From Novosphingobium sp. (lineage in GTDB: Bacteria; Pseudomonadota; Alphaproteobacteria; Sphingomonadales; Sphingomonadaceae): a DNA stretch of 64,000 bases. The position numbers were made by a program, and so were the translations under genes. Each line of letters opens with the position of its first letter. Within the stretch, counting starts at the first letter, position 1. The notes beneath the pieces are model-generated. The model made no database searches. It was given only the letters and a program-made list of their open reading frames with translations, and was not told the origin of the DNA. Shown piece by piece: positions 51,635-59,809 of this stretch. The stretch spans positions 434,001 to 498,000 of the forward strand of contig JACKKY010000002.1 of assembly GCA_024236175.1 (NCBI GenBank). Direction: 5' to 3'.

Positions 51635-51837
51635 GCAGCCAGCCACATCCTCGCCGCCAGTCCGATCAGGACCAGCGCAACTAATAGCCCGACAAAGAAC
51701 AGCCCGGTCCAGGGCATGAAGCCGACATCGTCGGCGTTCTTGCGCCGGGTACGCCGGCGATCGCCGATCCAGGCGACCGCGGCGACCGCAAGCGCCACCG
51801 CCCCCGCAACTACCAGTATCGCCAGATCATCGTCCAT
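51631..51837 (-). CDS. Small membrane protein
   Basis: A 68-residue protein with two hydrophobic helices (LAILVVAGAVALAVAAVAWI and WTGLFFVGLLVALVLIGLAARMWLA) separated by the basic loop GDRRRTRRKNADD. I do not recognise it. It overlaps the cpaF stop by 4 bases, convergently, and is divergent from the EamA gene at 51881. Confidence 0.6.
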   Translation of the reverse strand: MDDDLAILVVAGAVALAVAAVAWIGDRRRTRRKNADDVGFMPWTGLFFVGLLVALVLIGLAARMWLAA

Positions 51838-51880
51838 CGAGCCGCTTTGCCCGGAACGACCGGCAAGTTAAAGGCCACCG

Positions 51881-52786
51881 GTGGAACAGGACCAGCGCCC
51901 GATTCTGGCACTCTTGCTGCGGCTGGCGGCGATGGTCCTCCTTTCGACCATGTTCATGCTGGTCAAGTATGCCGGACAGGCCGGCATCGCCCTGCCCGAA
52001 CTGATGTTCTGGCGGCAGGCAATTCCCGTGCTCCTGATCCCGGCATGGCTGGCCGCGAGCGGCAAACTCCATCAGCTCCGCACGCGAAGGCTCAAACGAC
52101 ACGCCTTGCGGGCAGGCGTCGGCATGCTGGGCATGGTCTGCGGCTTCGGCGCAGCGATCCTGCTGCCGCTGGCCGAAGCGATGACCCTGGGCTTCACCAC
52201 GCCGTTCTTCGCCGTCGTGATCACCGCGCTGGTCCTGCGGGAGCGCGTGGGCCCATGGCGCTGGATGGCGGTGGCCGTGGGCTTTGTCGGCGTCGTCGTC
52301 ATCGCCCAGCCCGGCGGCGAGCCCATTGCACCGCTGGGGGTAGCGGCGGGGCTGGCCGCGGGCCTTGTCGTTGCCATCGTCAGCTTCCAGATCAGGGATC
52401 TCGCACGCGTGGACGATCCCGTTGCGGTGGTGTTCTACTTCTCCCTCTTCGGAGCGGCGATCATGGCCGTGCCGCTGCCTTTCTTCATCACCGCACACAG
52501 CCCGTTCGAGTGGTTGCTGCTCGTATCCATCGGCGTCTTCGGGACCTTCGGACAATGGCTGGTAAGCGCCTCGCTGCGACACGGAGCGGTCGCTAGCGTC
52601 ATCGTCATGGACTACACATCGCTGATCTGGGCCACGCTGTACGGCTGGCTCATCTGGGACCGGCTGCCGCCCTTCACCCTGTGGCTCGGAGCGCCGGCGA
52701 TCATCGCCGCCGGCATCATCATCGCCTGGCGGGAACAGAAACTCGCGCACAGGATTCCACCTGCCGCGGCGATTGAAGCGGACTAG
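51881..52786 (+). CDS. EamA/DMT family transporter (second copy)
   Basis: A 301-residue protein with ten hydrophobic segments and two EamA repeats (for example LLRLAAMVLLSTMFMLVKYAGQAG and LGFTTPFFAVVITALVLRERVG). It starts at GTG 51881 with AAAGG eight bases upstream. The exported substrate is unknown. It is distinct in sequence from the EamA protein at 34900. Followed by two entericidin-like genes. Confidence 0.88.
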   Translation: MEQDQRPILALLLRLAAMVLLSTMFMLVKYAGQAGIALPELMFWRQAIPVLLIPAWLAASGKLHQLRTRRLKRHALRAGVGMLGMVCGFGAAILLPLAEAMTLGFTTPFFAVVITALVLRERVGPWRWMAVAVGFVGVVVIAQPGGEPIAPLGVAAGLAAGLVVAIVSFQIRDLARVDDPVAVVFYFSLFGAAIMAVPLPFFITAHSPFEWLLLVSIGVFGTFGQWLVSASLRHGAVASVIVMDYTSLIWATLYGWLIWDRLPPFTLWLGAPAIIAAGIIIAWREQKLAHRIPPAAAIEAD

Positions 52787-52873
52787 GCGCCGACCTATAA
52801 GGCCAGGCGGTAACGGGGATTGTGTTGTTCAGCGGCCGGCGCTTGCCGGCGTGCTGTCATAAGGAATACGAAC

Positions 52874-53002
52874 ATGCTCAGGAAAGTACTGGTTGTCCTC
52901 GCGATCGGCGGCATGGCGATTGCCTCCACCGCCTGCAACACGGTTCGTGGCGTGGGCCAGGACCTTGAGTCGGCTGCCAACAGCGTCGACCGGGCGACCT
53001 GA
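52874..53002 (+). CDS. Entericidin-like lipoprotein 1
   Basis: A 42-residue protein. A signal peptide (MLRKVLVVLAIGGMAIASTAC) ends in the lipobox STAC, so the mature peptide is CNTVRGVGQDLESAANSVDRAT, the entericidin A/B pattern. AAGGA lies eight bases before the ATG. Entericidins are outer-membrane-directed lipopeptides of the stress response. A hairpin GCCGGC-GCTT-GCCGGC (52835-52850) is just upstream. A second copy follows at 53121. Confidence 0.85.
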   Translation: MLRKVLVVLAIGGMAIASTACNTVRGVGQDLESAANSVDRAT

Positions 53003-53042
53003 TCTCTTCCGCCGTGGCCTCAAAAAGAACAGGCTGAGGCGC

Positions 53043-53067
53043 GGAACAACTCTGAAAGCATTGCGTT
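53043..53067 (+). promoter_or_regulatory. EcfG-type general-stress promoter (GGAAC-N16-CGTT)
   Basis: GGAAC at 53043-53047 and CGTT at 53064-53067 are separated by exactly 16 bases, an exact match to the EcfG (alphaproteobacterial general stress sigma) consensus. The next start codon is 53121 (second entericidin-like gene). No equivalent was found before the first copy. Confidence 0.75.
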
Positions 53068-53120
53068 ACCTCCGTTGAGCAGCCGGCATTGTGCCAGGCT
53101 CGCCATTCCGAGGAGGTCCC

Positions 53121-53249
53121 ATGCTCAGGAAACTTGTTCTCGCCATGCTTGCCGGCACATTCGCCCTCACCGCGTCCGCCTGCAACACCGTCCGCGGCGC
53201 CGGTGAAGACCTCGAATCCGCAGCCAACGCAGTCGACGAGGAAACCTGA
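53121..53249 (+). CDS. Entericidin-like lipoprotein 2
   Basis: A 42-residue paralogue of the previous gene. The signal peptide (MLRKLVLAMLAGTFALTASAC) ends in lipobox SAC and the mature part is CNTVRGAGEDLESAANAVDEET, matching the first copy at most positions. AGGAGG lies four bases before the ATG. It sits behind a GGAAC-N16-CGTT promoter, so it is probably stress-induced. A 7-bp hairpin follows the stop. Confidence 0.88.
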   Translation: MLRKLVLAMLAGTFALTASACNTVRGAGEDLESAANAVDEET

Positions 53250-53258
53250 ACCCGATCT

Positions 53259-53279
53259 TTCCCGGAAACTGGCCGGGAA
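53259..53279. terminator. Hairpin after entericidin 2
   Basis: TTCCCGG pairs with CCGGGAA around a 7-base loop, starting 10 bases after the stop codon and just before the convergent symporter-like gene. The following sequence has no T-tract. A smaller overlapping-region stem (53283-53298) contains the symporter stop codon in its loop. Confidence 0.45.
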
Positions 53280-53288
53280 CAGTCCCGG

Positions 53289-54260
53289 TCAATCGGGAAC
53301 GCGTCTTCTCCAGATGCTCGCGAGAAGGCTGCCGATCACCACGTGATAGACCGCCGAAATCGCACTCGGCACCGGTGCCAGCGCCGCCTGCAGAGGCGTT
53401 GCGAACTGCGCGGCGAAACCCGGTGTTGAAGCCAGGCTCGATCCCAGTCCGCTGTTCTGCATTCCCACTTCGATGCTGATCGTGCGTTGCTCGCCGACGC
53501 CGAAGCCCAACAGCCTGGTGATTGCGTAACCGAGCGCAAATCCCGAAGCGTGCAAGGCAAACAGGGCCAGCAGCAGCACCCCGGCATGCTCCTCGATCAG
53601 GGGCTTGGATTTGGCGATGATGCCGCCGACGATCAACACCACCACCAGGACCGAAATCAGCGGCGAGACTTTCGCCGCCTGCCGGGTGAGCTTCGGGAAG
53701 TACCGGTTCAGCAGGACTCCCGCGATCACCGGCACCAGCACGACCGCAACCATTTCGCGGAACAGGTTCCAGCGGTCGATCTCTACATAGAGGCCCGCCA
53801 GCCACCCCGTGAGCAGCGGCGTTGCGATAACCGCGACGATGGTCGAAGCCATTGTCATGGTCACCGACAAGGCTAGATTTGCGCGCGCGAGATAGGCCAC
53901 GACATTGGATGCCGTGCCTCCCGGGCAGCAGGAGACCAGGATCAGCCCGACCGCGAGACCCGTTTCCAGCCCGAACGCATGGGCCAGCGCTACGCCGGTC
54001 AGGGGCATCACCGTAAACTGCAGCGCCACTCCCGCCGCCACGCATTTCGGCAGGGCCAGCACGCGGCGGAAATCGTCGAACGACAGGGTTATGCCCATCC
54101 CGAGCATGATGATGCCGAGCAGCACGCTGATCAGCGGTTGTCCGAAGGGCGTGAAGCGGCCGTCCGCGACCCAGATGAAGCTGTCGGGCACGATCCAGGC
54201 CCAGAGCGTTCCCAGGACGGTCCACAAGGCGAACAGGCTCGTCGCGCGCTGGATCATCAA
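53289..54260 (-). CDS. Bile acid:sodium symporter (SBF-like) family protein
   Basis: A 323-residue protein with about ten hydrophobic segments and SBF-family motifs: IIMLGMGITLSFDDFRRVL, the LVSCCPGGTASNVVAYLARANLALSVTMT crossover motif with CPGG-S-N, and VGMQNSGLGSSLA near the C-terminus. Bacterial relatives take up small organic anions with sodium or proton; the substrate is unknown. The gene is convergent with the entericidin genes. Confidence 0.88.
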   Translation of the reverse strand: MMIQRATSLFALWTVLGTLWAWIVPDSFIWVADGRFTPFGQPLISVLLGIIMLGMGITLSFDDFRRVLALPKCVAAGVALQFTVMPLTGVALAHAFGLETGLAVGLILVSCCPGGTASNVVAYLARANLALSVTMTMASTIVAVIATPLLTGWLAGLYVEIDRWNLFREMVAVVLVPVIAGVLLNRYFPKLTRQAAKVSPLISVLVVVLIVGGIIAKSKPLIEEHAGVLLLALFALHASGFALGYAITRLLGFGVGEQRTISIEVGMQNSGLGSSLASTPGFAAQFATPLQAALAPVPSAISAVYHVVIGSLLASIWRRRVPD

Positions 54261-54314
54261 GAAAGCTCCCCCTGTCGCCTACGCCTCTTGAAACTGGCGT
54301 ATTATCGCACGATC

Positions 54315-55880
54315 CTAGCCTTCCTGCTCCTTCCAGACCAGCACCGGCTTGCGTGCCGCCCGCGTCTCGTCGAGGCGGCGGCGCGGAGCGAAAACGGGCG
54401 CCGCCTTGAGGCTTTCGTCACCGGACCGGGCGCGTTCGGCGATATCCCGCAAGCTGCCGATGAAACGATCCAGGCCCGCCTTGCTTTCGGTCTCGGTCGG
54501 TTCGACCAGCATGGCGCCGTGGACGACCAGCGGGAAATAGACCGTCATCGGGTGGAAGCCTTCGTCGATCAGCCCCTTGGCGATATCGAGCGTGGAGAAC
54601 CCTTCGGCGAGGCCGGCGTCGCTGAACAGCGCCTCGTGCATGCAGGGCCCGCTCGCCCCGTACGGGGCATCGAGCAGGTCTTCCAGGCTGCGCAGCACGT
54701 AGTTGGCGTTCAGCACAGCGTCTTCCGCGACCCGACACAGCCCGTCGACGCCGTGGCTGAGGATGTATGCCAGCGCCCGGGTGAACATGCCCATCTGGCC
54801 GTGAAACGCCGTCATGCGCCCGAAGCTGCCGGGCAGCTCGGCCGCACCGTCTTCCTCCTCGACCAGGCGCACCGCGCCGTCCGGACCGCGCGCCACGAAG
54901 GGCAGAGGTGCGTAGGGAGTCAGCGCCTCCGACAGGACAACCGGGCCGGAGCCCGGCCCGCCGCCGCCATGGGGCGTCGAAAACGTCTTGTGCAGGTTGA
55001 TATGCATGGCGTCGACGCCCAGGTCGCCGGGACGCACCTTGCCCACGATCGCGTTGAAATTGGCGCCGTCGCAATAGACGAAGCCGCCGGCGGAGTGGAC
55101 CGCATCGGCTATCGCCTTCATGTCCCTTTCGAACAGGCCGCAGGTGTTGGGGTTGGTGATCATCACCCCCGCGACATCGGGCCCCAGCCGCGCTTCCAGA
55201 GCTGCCAGGTCGACGCGCCCGTCCGGCGTGGCGGGAATGCTTTCCACCCCATAGCCGGCAAAGGCGGCGGTCGCGGGATTGGTGCCGTGGGCGCTTTCCG
55301 GAACGAGCACCACCTCGCGGGCATCGCCCCGTGCTTCCAGCGCAGCGCGGATGCACAGCAGACCGCACAGCTCGCCATGTGCGCCCGCCTTGGGCGACAT
55401 CGCCACCGCATTCATGCCCGTGAGCCTGACCAGCCAGTCGGCAAGCTGCTCGATCACTTCGAGCGCGCCGCGCACCGTGTCTTGCGGTTGCAGGGGATGG
55501 ACATCGGCAAAACCGGGAAGCCGCGCGACTTTCTCGTTGAGGCGCGGATTGTGCTTCATCGTGCAGGAACCGAGCGGGAACGGCCCCAGGTCGATCGCAT
55601 AGTTCTGGCGCGAGAGGCGGGTGTAGTGGCGAACCGTTTCCGGCTCGGTCAGGCCGGGCAAGACCGGGGCCTCCTTGCGCAGGAATGGTTCCAGCGAGGC
55701 AAGCGGGGGCTCTTCCGGTCCATCGAAATCGACCCCGCACTTGTCGCCGCCGCCAAGTTCGAAAATCAGCGGCTCTTCGACCATCAGCGCCCTGTCGCCG
55801 CTATGCGTGACGAGATCGCACTCGGCGTCGCTGCCCTCGCCCATTGCAGGCCGCCAGCCGGAGGGGTTGTGCGCGTTCAT
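54315..55880 (-). CDS. gcvPB: Glycine dehydrogenase (P-protein) subunit 2
   Basis: A 521-residue PLP enzyme, the C-terminal-half homologue of the single-chain P-protein. K298 in AMHINLHKTFSTPHGG binds PLP. The Gly-rich GGGGPGSGPV follows. It and GcvPA form the heterodimer that decarboxylates glycine and passes the aminomethyl group to lipoyl-GcvH. Its ATG overlaps the gcvPA stop (ATGA). It ends the operon. Confidence 0.96.
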   Translation of the reverse strand: MNAHNPSGWRPAMGEGSDAECDLVTHSGDRALMVEEPLIFELGGGDKCGVDFDGPEEPPLASLEPFLRKEAPVLPGLTEPETVRHYTRLSRQNYAIDLGPFPLGSCTMKHNPRLNEKVARLPGFADVHPLQPQDTVRGALEVIEQLADWLVRLTGMNAVAMSPKAGAHGELCGLLCIRAALEARGDAREVVLVPESAHGTNPATAAFAGYGVESIPATPDGRVDLAALEARLGPDVAGVMITNPNTCGLFERDMKAIADAVHSAGGFVYCDGANFNAIVGKVRPGDLGVDAMHINLHKTFSTPHGGGGPGSGPVVLSEALTPYAPLPFVARGPDGAVRLVEEEDGAAELPGSFGRMTAFHGQMGMFTRALAYILSHGVDGLCRVAEDAVLNANYVLRSLEDLLDAPYGASGPCMHEALFSDAGLAEGFSTLDIAKGLIDEGFHPMTVYFPLVVHGAMLVEPTETESKAGLDRFIGSLRDIAERARSGDESLKAAPVFAPRRRLDETRAARKPVLVWKEQEG

Positions 55881-57247
55881 GCCGGTACTCCTTCCAGAAC
55901 TTCGGCCAGGCCGGCGGCGAGCGCCTCGATGTCCTCGTCGGTCACGGTTTCTGTCGCCGTCACGAGCAGCCCCCGGCTCAGGTCGGGCTCGCCGGGATAG
56001 AGGCGGCCCAGCGAAACCCCTGCCAGGACCTCGCGGGAGGCCAGCTCGCGAACGGCCTCGCGTGCGTCACCGGGCAGCACGACGGTGACTTCGTTGAAAT
56101 AGGCCTGGTTGAGAACGGAGACGCCGGGAATGTCGGACAAACGCCTCACAACACGCTGCGCCCGCGAGTGGTTCAGCCTCGCGAGCCGGGCCAGTCCTTC
56201 ACCCCCGAGCAAGGTCATGTGAATACTGAAAGCAAGCGCACAAAGCCCTGAATTGGTGCAGATATTGCTGGTCGCTTTCTCCCGTCGGATATGCTGCTCT
56301 CGCGTCGACAGGGTGAGCACGAACCCCCTTTTCCCATCCGCGTCCACAGTTTCTCCACAGAGTCGTCCCGGCATCTGTCGGACGAATTTCTCGCGGCAAC
56401 CGAACAGGCCGAGATAGGGCCCGCCGAAGTTGAGCCCGACGCCCAGAGACTGCCCTTCCCCGACAACGATGTCCGCGCCGAGGTTGCCCGGCGCTTCGAG
56501 CAGCCCCAGCGCTACCGGCTCGGTAACCACTGCGACCAGCAGCGCTCCGGCCTCGTGCGCCGCTTCCGCGATAGCCGGAAGGTCGGGAATACGTCCAAGC
56601 ACATCGGGATATTGCACGACGACGCAGGCGGTTTCGCCGTCCAGCGCCGCGATGATCTCCGCGTTGTCCGGCGCCGCTTCGAGCGACGGCGACCGCGTAT
56701 CGAGCGTATTTCCCGCGAAACGGGCCATCATCCGGGCGGTCGCGACGTAGTGAGGATGCAAGCCGCCGGACAGCACCGCCCGATCCCGCTTCGTCACCCG
56801 GCAGGCCATCGCGATCGCTTCCCAGCAGGCAGTCGATCCGTCGTACATCGAGGCGTTGGCGATATCGGTGCCGAAAAGCCTCGCGACCTGGGTCTGGAAC
56901 TCAAACAGGACCTGCAGCGTGCCCTGGGCGATTTCCGGCTGGTAGGGCGTATAGGCGGTCAGGAATTCACCGCGCTGGATCAGGTGGTCGACGCTCGCCG
57001 GAATGTGATGGCGATAGGCGCCGGCACCGAGGAAGAAAGGCACGCTGCCGGCGCTGAGGTTCTTCGCCGCAAGCGCTGTCATATGCCGTTCGACCGCCAT
57101 CTCGCCGGCATGGCTTGGCAGGCCCGCGATCGGCCCGGAAAGCCGGGCCTCCTCGGGCACATCTCGAAACAGGGCATCGATCGAGTCCTCGCCGATCACC
57201 GCAAGCATTTCGGCGCGATCGGCATCGGTCAGGGGAAGATACCGCAT
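55877..57247 (-). CDS. gcvPA: Glycine dehydrogenase (P-protein) subunit 1
   Basis: A 456-residue protein from ATG 57247 (MRYLPLTDADRAEMLAVIGED), the N-terminal-half homologue of P-protein. Landmarks are FLGAGAYRHHIPASVDHL, TPYQPEIAQGTLQVLFEFQT, NASMYDGSTA and GEGQSLGVGLNFGGPYLGLF. Catalytic PLP is on the partner subunit. It follows gcvH by 4 bases and overlaps gcvPB by ATGA, so translation is linked. Confidence 0.96.
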   Translation of the reverse strand: MRYLPLTDADRAEMLAVIGEDSIDALFRDVPEEARLSGPIAGLPSHAGEMAVERHMTALAAKNLSAGSVPFFLGAGAYRHHIPASVDHLIQRGEFLTAYTPYQPEIAQGTLQVLFEFQTQVARLFGTDIANASMYDGSTACWEAIAMACRVTKRDRAVLSGGLHPHYVATARMMARFAGNTLDTRSPSLEAAPDNAEIIAALDGETACVVVQYPDVLGRIPDLPAIAEAAHEAGALLVAVVTEPVALGLLEAPGNLGADIVVGEGQSLGVGLNFGGPYLGLFGCREKFVRQMPGRLCGETVDADGKRGFVLTLSTREQHIRREKATSNICTNSGLCALAFSIHMTLLGGEGLARLARLNHSRAQRVVRRLSDIPGVSVLNQAYFNEVTVVLPGDAREAVRELASREVLAGVSLGRLYPGEPDLSRGLLVTATETVTDEDIEALAAGLAEVLEGVPA

Positions 57248-57251
57248 GGCC

Positions 57252-57623
57252 TCAGAGCTCCGCCACATAGGCGTCGTAGGCCGCCCTATCCATCAGGCCG
57301 GAAAGCTCGCCGGAATCGTCCAGTTTCACCCGGAACAACCAGCCGCCCACTTCGGCATCGCTGTTGACCAGTTCCGGCTCCTCTTCGAGCGCGCCGTTGG
57401 CTTCGGTCACCGAACCGCTGACGGGAGCATAAACGTCGGAAGCGGCCTTCACCGAATCCACGACCGACGCAGAGTCACCCTTCTTCACCGCCTGTCCGGC
57501 CGCCGGCAACTCGACGAAGGTGATGTCCCCGAGTTGCGACTGCGCGTAATCGGTGATCCCGACCGTGCCGATGTCGCCCTCGACATCGATCCATTCGTGG
57601 TCCTTGGTGAAATAACGGCTCAT
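57252..57623 (-). CDS. gcvH: Glycine cleavage system H protein
   Basis: A 123-residue lipoyl-carrier protein. The lipoylated lysine is K59 in ASVVDSVKAASDVYAPVSG, and the HEWIDVEGDIGTVGITDYAQ N-terminal region is standard. It shuttles the aminomethyl group from the P-protein to GcvT. Placed 10 bases after gcvT. Confidence 0.97.
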   Translation of the reverse strand: MSRYFTKDHEWIDVEGDIGTVGITDYAQSQLGDITFVELPAAGQAVKKGDSASVVDSVKAASDVYAPVSGSVTEANGALEEEPELVNSDAEVGGWLFRVKLDDSGELSGLMDRAAYDAYVAEL

Positions 57624-57633
57624 GGAGGGCTCC

Positions 57634-58773
57634 TCAGCGGTGATAGCGGTGGGAAACGAAAGGCAGCGGCGTGACGCGAGCATCGAGGCGCTTTCCGCGC
57701 ATCTCGACAGCGAGAGTCGTGCCTTCGGAGCGCAGCTCCCGATCGACATAGGCCATGGCGATCGGCCGCTCCAACGAGGGTGAGAAACCGCCGGAGGTCA
57801 CGATTCCAACCTCCTGGTTTCCGGATAAAACCTTGGCGCCTTCGCGCGCCGCCATACGCCCTTCGAGCATCAGGCCCACACGGGTACGTTCGGGGCCCTG
57901 CTCCAGCAGTCCGAGAATCCGCTCCGCGCCCGGGAAGCCTCCCTCGGCGCGGCGACTTTTCGATATGGCGAAAGTCAGCCCGGCGCTTATCGGGTCGATC
58001 TCGTCGGTAAGGTCGTGACCGTAGAGCGGAAGCCCCGCCTCGAGCCGCAATGAATCGCGCGCCCCCAGGCCGATCGGTTTGACTTCCGGCTCCGCGCACA
58101 GCAGCTCCGCGACCCGCTCGGCGTCCTCGGCGGGAATCGAAATCTCGAACCCGTCCTCACCGGTATATCCCGAACGGCTAATCCAGGCGTCGCAGCCTGC
58201 CAGGTCGAACCTGCCGCCACGCATGAAGGTCAGGCCGGAAAGCGCGTATTCGCCGCTTGCGTGACGATCGAGTGCGGCAAAGGCCTTGGGCCCCTGCAAC
58301 GCCAGCAGCGCACGATCGTCGAGATGATTGAGCGTGACTTCGTCCGGCAGGTGCTCGCGCAGATGGGCAATGTCGTCCCACTTGGTTGCGCCGTTGACGA
58401 CGAGGTAGAAGCCTCCGGGCCAGCGCGCCGCGATCAGATCGTCGAGAATCCCGCCGTCTTCGGCCAGCAGCAGCGAATACCGCAATGCTCCCAGTTCCAG
58501 CGATCCCAGATCCGCCGGCAGCAACGCTTCGAGTGCCGCCTCGGCCTGATCGCCCGAAACCAGCAACTGGCCCATGTGGCTGACGTCGAAAAGGCCGGCG
58601 CTCTCGCGTGTCCAGAGATGTTCGGCAATGATGCCTTCATACTGCACCGGCATCCAGTAACCGGCGAATTCGACCATCCTGGCGCCGCGATCGCGGTGCC
58701 AGGCGTCGAGCGGCAGCGGTTCGGGCCCGGCTGCAACCTCGGATTCGTTATCGATTTCGCTGGCAACGCTCAC
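57634..58773 (-). CDS. gcvT: Glycine cleavage system aminomethyltransferase (T protein)
   Basis: A 379-residue protein. GTG 58773 is chosen over TTG 58779 because GGAG lies eight bases upstream. Landmarks are GARMVEFAGYWMPVQYEG, VSHMGQLLVSG, TGEDGFEISIP and LRLEAGLPLYGHDLTDEIDPISAGL with the folate-binding Asp. It transfers the C1 unit to tetrahydrofolate. First gene of the operon, behind a tandem glycine riboswitch. Confidence 0.95.
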   Translation of the reverse strand: MSVASEIDNESEVAAGPEPLPLDAWHRDRGARMVEFAGYWMPVQYEGIIAEHLWTRESAGLFDVSHMGQLLVSGDQAEAALEALLPADLGSLELGALRYSLLLAEDGGILDDLIAARWPGGFYLVVNGATKWDDIAHLREHLPDEVTLNHLDDRALLALQGPKAFAALDRHASGEYALSGLTFMRGGRFDLAGCDAWISRSGYTGEDGFEISIPAEDAERVAELLCAEPEVKPIGLGARDSLRLEAGLPLYGHDLTDEIDPISAGLTFAISKSRRAEGGFPGAERILGLLEQGPERTRVGLMLEGRMAAREGAKVLSGNQEVGIVTSGGFSPSLERPIAMAYVDRELRSEGTTLAVEMRGKRLDARVTPLPFVSHRYHR

Positions 58774-58810
58774 AACCAAGGCTCCGCACAGAATGCACCA
58801 GAAACGGCAC

Positions 58811-59012
58811 CCCCTCTGTCGCGGAAACCTGAGAGCTTCCCCGGCACGCGATCGGCCGGGTTACCCCTTCGGCGGCCCCCGCCCGAAGCCGGGCAAAGAC
58901 ACTTTCCAGAGTATCGCTATCGACGAAACGCGGTCCTTTGGCCTGAGAGATTCCGGGGCGGTTGCTCCTTCGGCGCCCGTTGATCCGCGAAGCGAATCGC
59001 AGGGTCTCTCCC
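58811..59012 (-). promoter_or_regulatory. Tandem glycine riboswitch
   Basis: In mRNA order, aptamer 1 spans about 59012-58931: GGGAGAGACCCUG, then CGCCGAAGGAGCAACCGCC, then UCUCUCAGGCCAAAGGACCG. Aptamer 2 spans about 58912-58811: ACUCUGGAAAGUGUC, then GCCGAAGGGGUAACCCGGC, then GCUCUCAGGUUUCCGCGACAGAGGGG. Each has the class-defining GCCGAAGG and CUCUCAGG-type motifs, and the short linker between them is expected. It turns on the gcv genes when glycine is high. The expression platform (58774-58810) is short, so control of initiation is likely. Confidence 0.93.
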
Positions 59013-59031
59013 GCGCAGTCAGCGACCGCCA

Positions 59032-59061
59032 ATAGATGGCTGCCGTGCGGGAATGAGTCAA
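59032..59061 (-). promoter_or_regulatory. Candidate promoter of the gcv operon
   Basis: TTGACT (59061-59056) is followed after 18 bases by ATCTAT (59037-59032) on the minus strand, placing the start just upstream of aptamer 1. Confidence 0.45.
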
Positions 59062-59085
59062 TCTGGGCGCGATGACCGCAAAGGT

Positions 59086-59778
59086 TTATCCACCGGCCCG
59101 GCGGATGGCGTAGAACATGGCGTCGCGTTCATGGATGAAATGGCCGCCTGCCTTCTCCCTCGCGAGTGCGAACACCGCCCTCACGACGTCATGAGCCCGG
59201 ATAGACCGGTATTTGCGCCTCTTGCCCCACAGGAACAGGTCGATGAGGGGACTAGCAAGCATCGCCAGCCTCTCGACGGGCCGGGGGTCGTTCTCGCGCC
59301 TGCCGCGAAGCAGCCCCGGCCGCAGGATGTCCAGCCTGCGGAAGCGCAAGCGGCTCAGCTCCTGCTCCGTCTCGCCCTTCACCCGAAGGTAGCGGTTACC
59401 GCTTCCCGGATCGGCGCCTGCCGACGACACCACGATCATGTGGTCAACTCCCGCCGCCTGCGCAGCGCGGGCGCAGGCAAGCACAAGGTCGTGATCCACT
59501 GCCCTGAACGCCGCCTCGTCCTTGCCGGCCTTGTTCCAGGTCGTCCCCAGGGCGCAGACGAGCACATCGGCTTTCGCCGCGGCAATGGCATCGGCCCAGC
59601 CCGACGGGTCGGCAAGCAGCATTTCCATGCGCGCGCCGTGCGGCAGCTTCACTTCGCGGCGGGTAATGCCGACCAGACGGATGTCGTTCCGGCTTACCGC
59701 CTGTTCGATCATCGTCCAGCCGACCAGCCCCGTCGATCCGACAAGGCAGATGCGCTTGGGCGCAAGCTGGCGGCTCAT
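59086..59778 (-). CDS. NAD(P)-binding Rossmann-fold protein, atypical SDR
   Basis: A 230-residue protein from ATG 59778 with GAGG six bases upstream. GSTGLVGWTMIEQA near residue 14 is the dinucleotide-binding loop, followed by VLVCALGTTWNKAGKDEAAFRAVDHDLV and VVSSAGADPGSGNRYLRVKGETEQ. This matches NAD(P)H-binding atypical SDRs related to HTATIP2/TIP30-like proteins. Its enzymatic role is unknown. It follows the dGTPase-like gene by 31 bases. Confidence 0.83.
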   Translation of the reverse strand: MSRQLAPKRICLVGSTGLVGWTMIEQAVSRNDIRLVGITRREVKLPHGARMEMLLADPSGWADAIAAAKADVLVCALGTTWNKAGKDEAAFRAVDHDLVLACARAAQAAGVDHMIVVSSAGADPGSGNRYLRVKGETEQELSRLRFRRLDILRPGLLRGRRENDPRPVERLAMLASPLIDLFLWGKRRKYRSIRAHDVVRAVFALAREKAGGHFIHERDAMFYAIRRAGG

Positions 59779-59809
59779 GCTGACCTCGCCCCCTAGCATA
59801 TCGCCGTCC

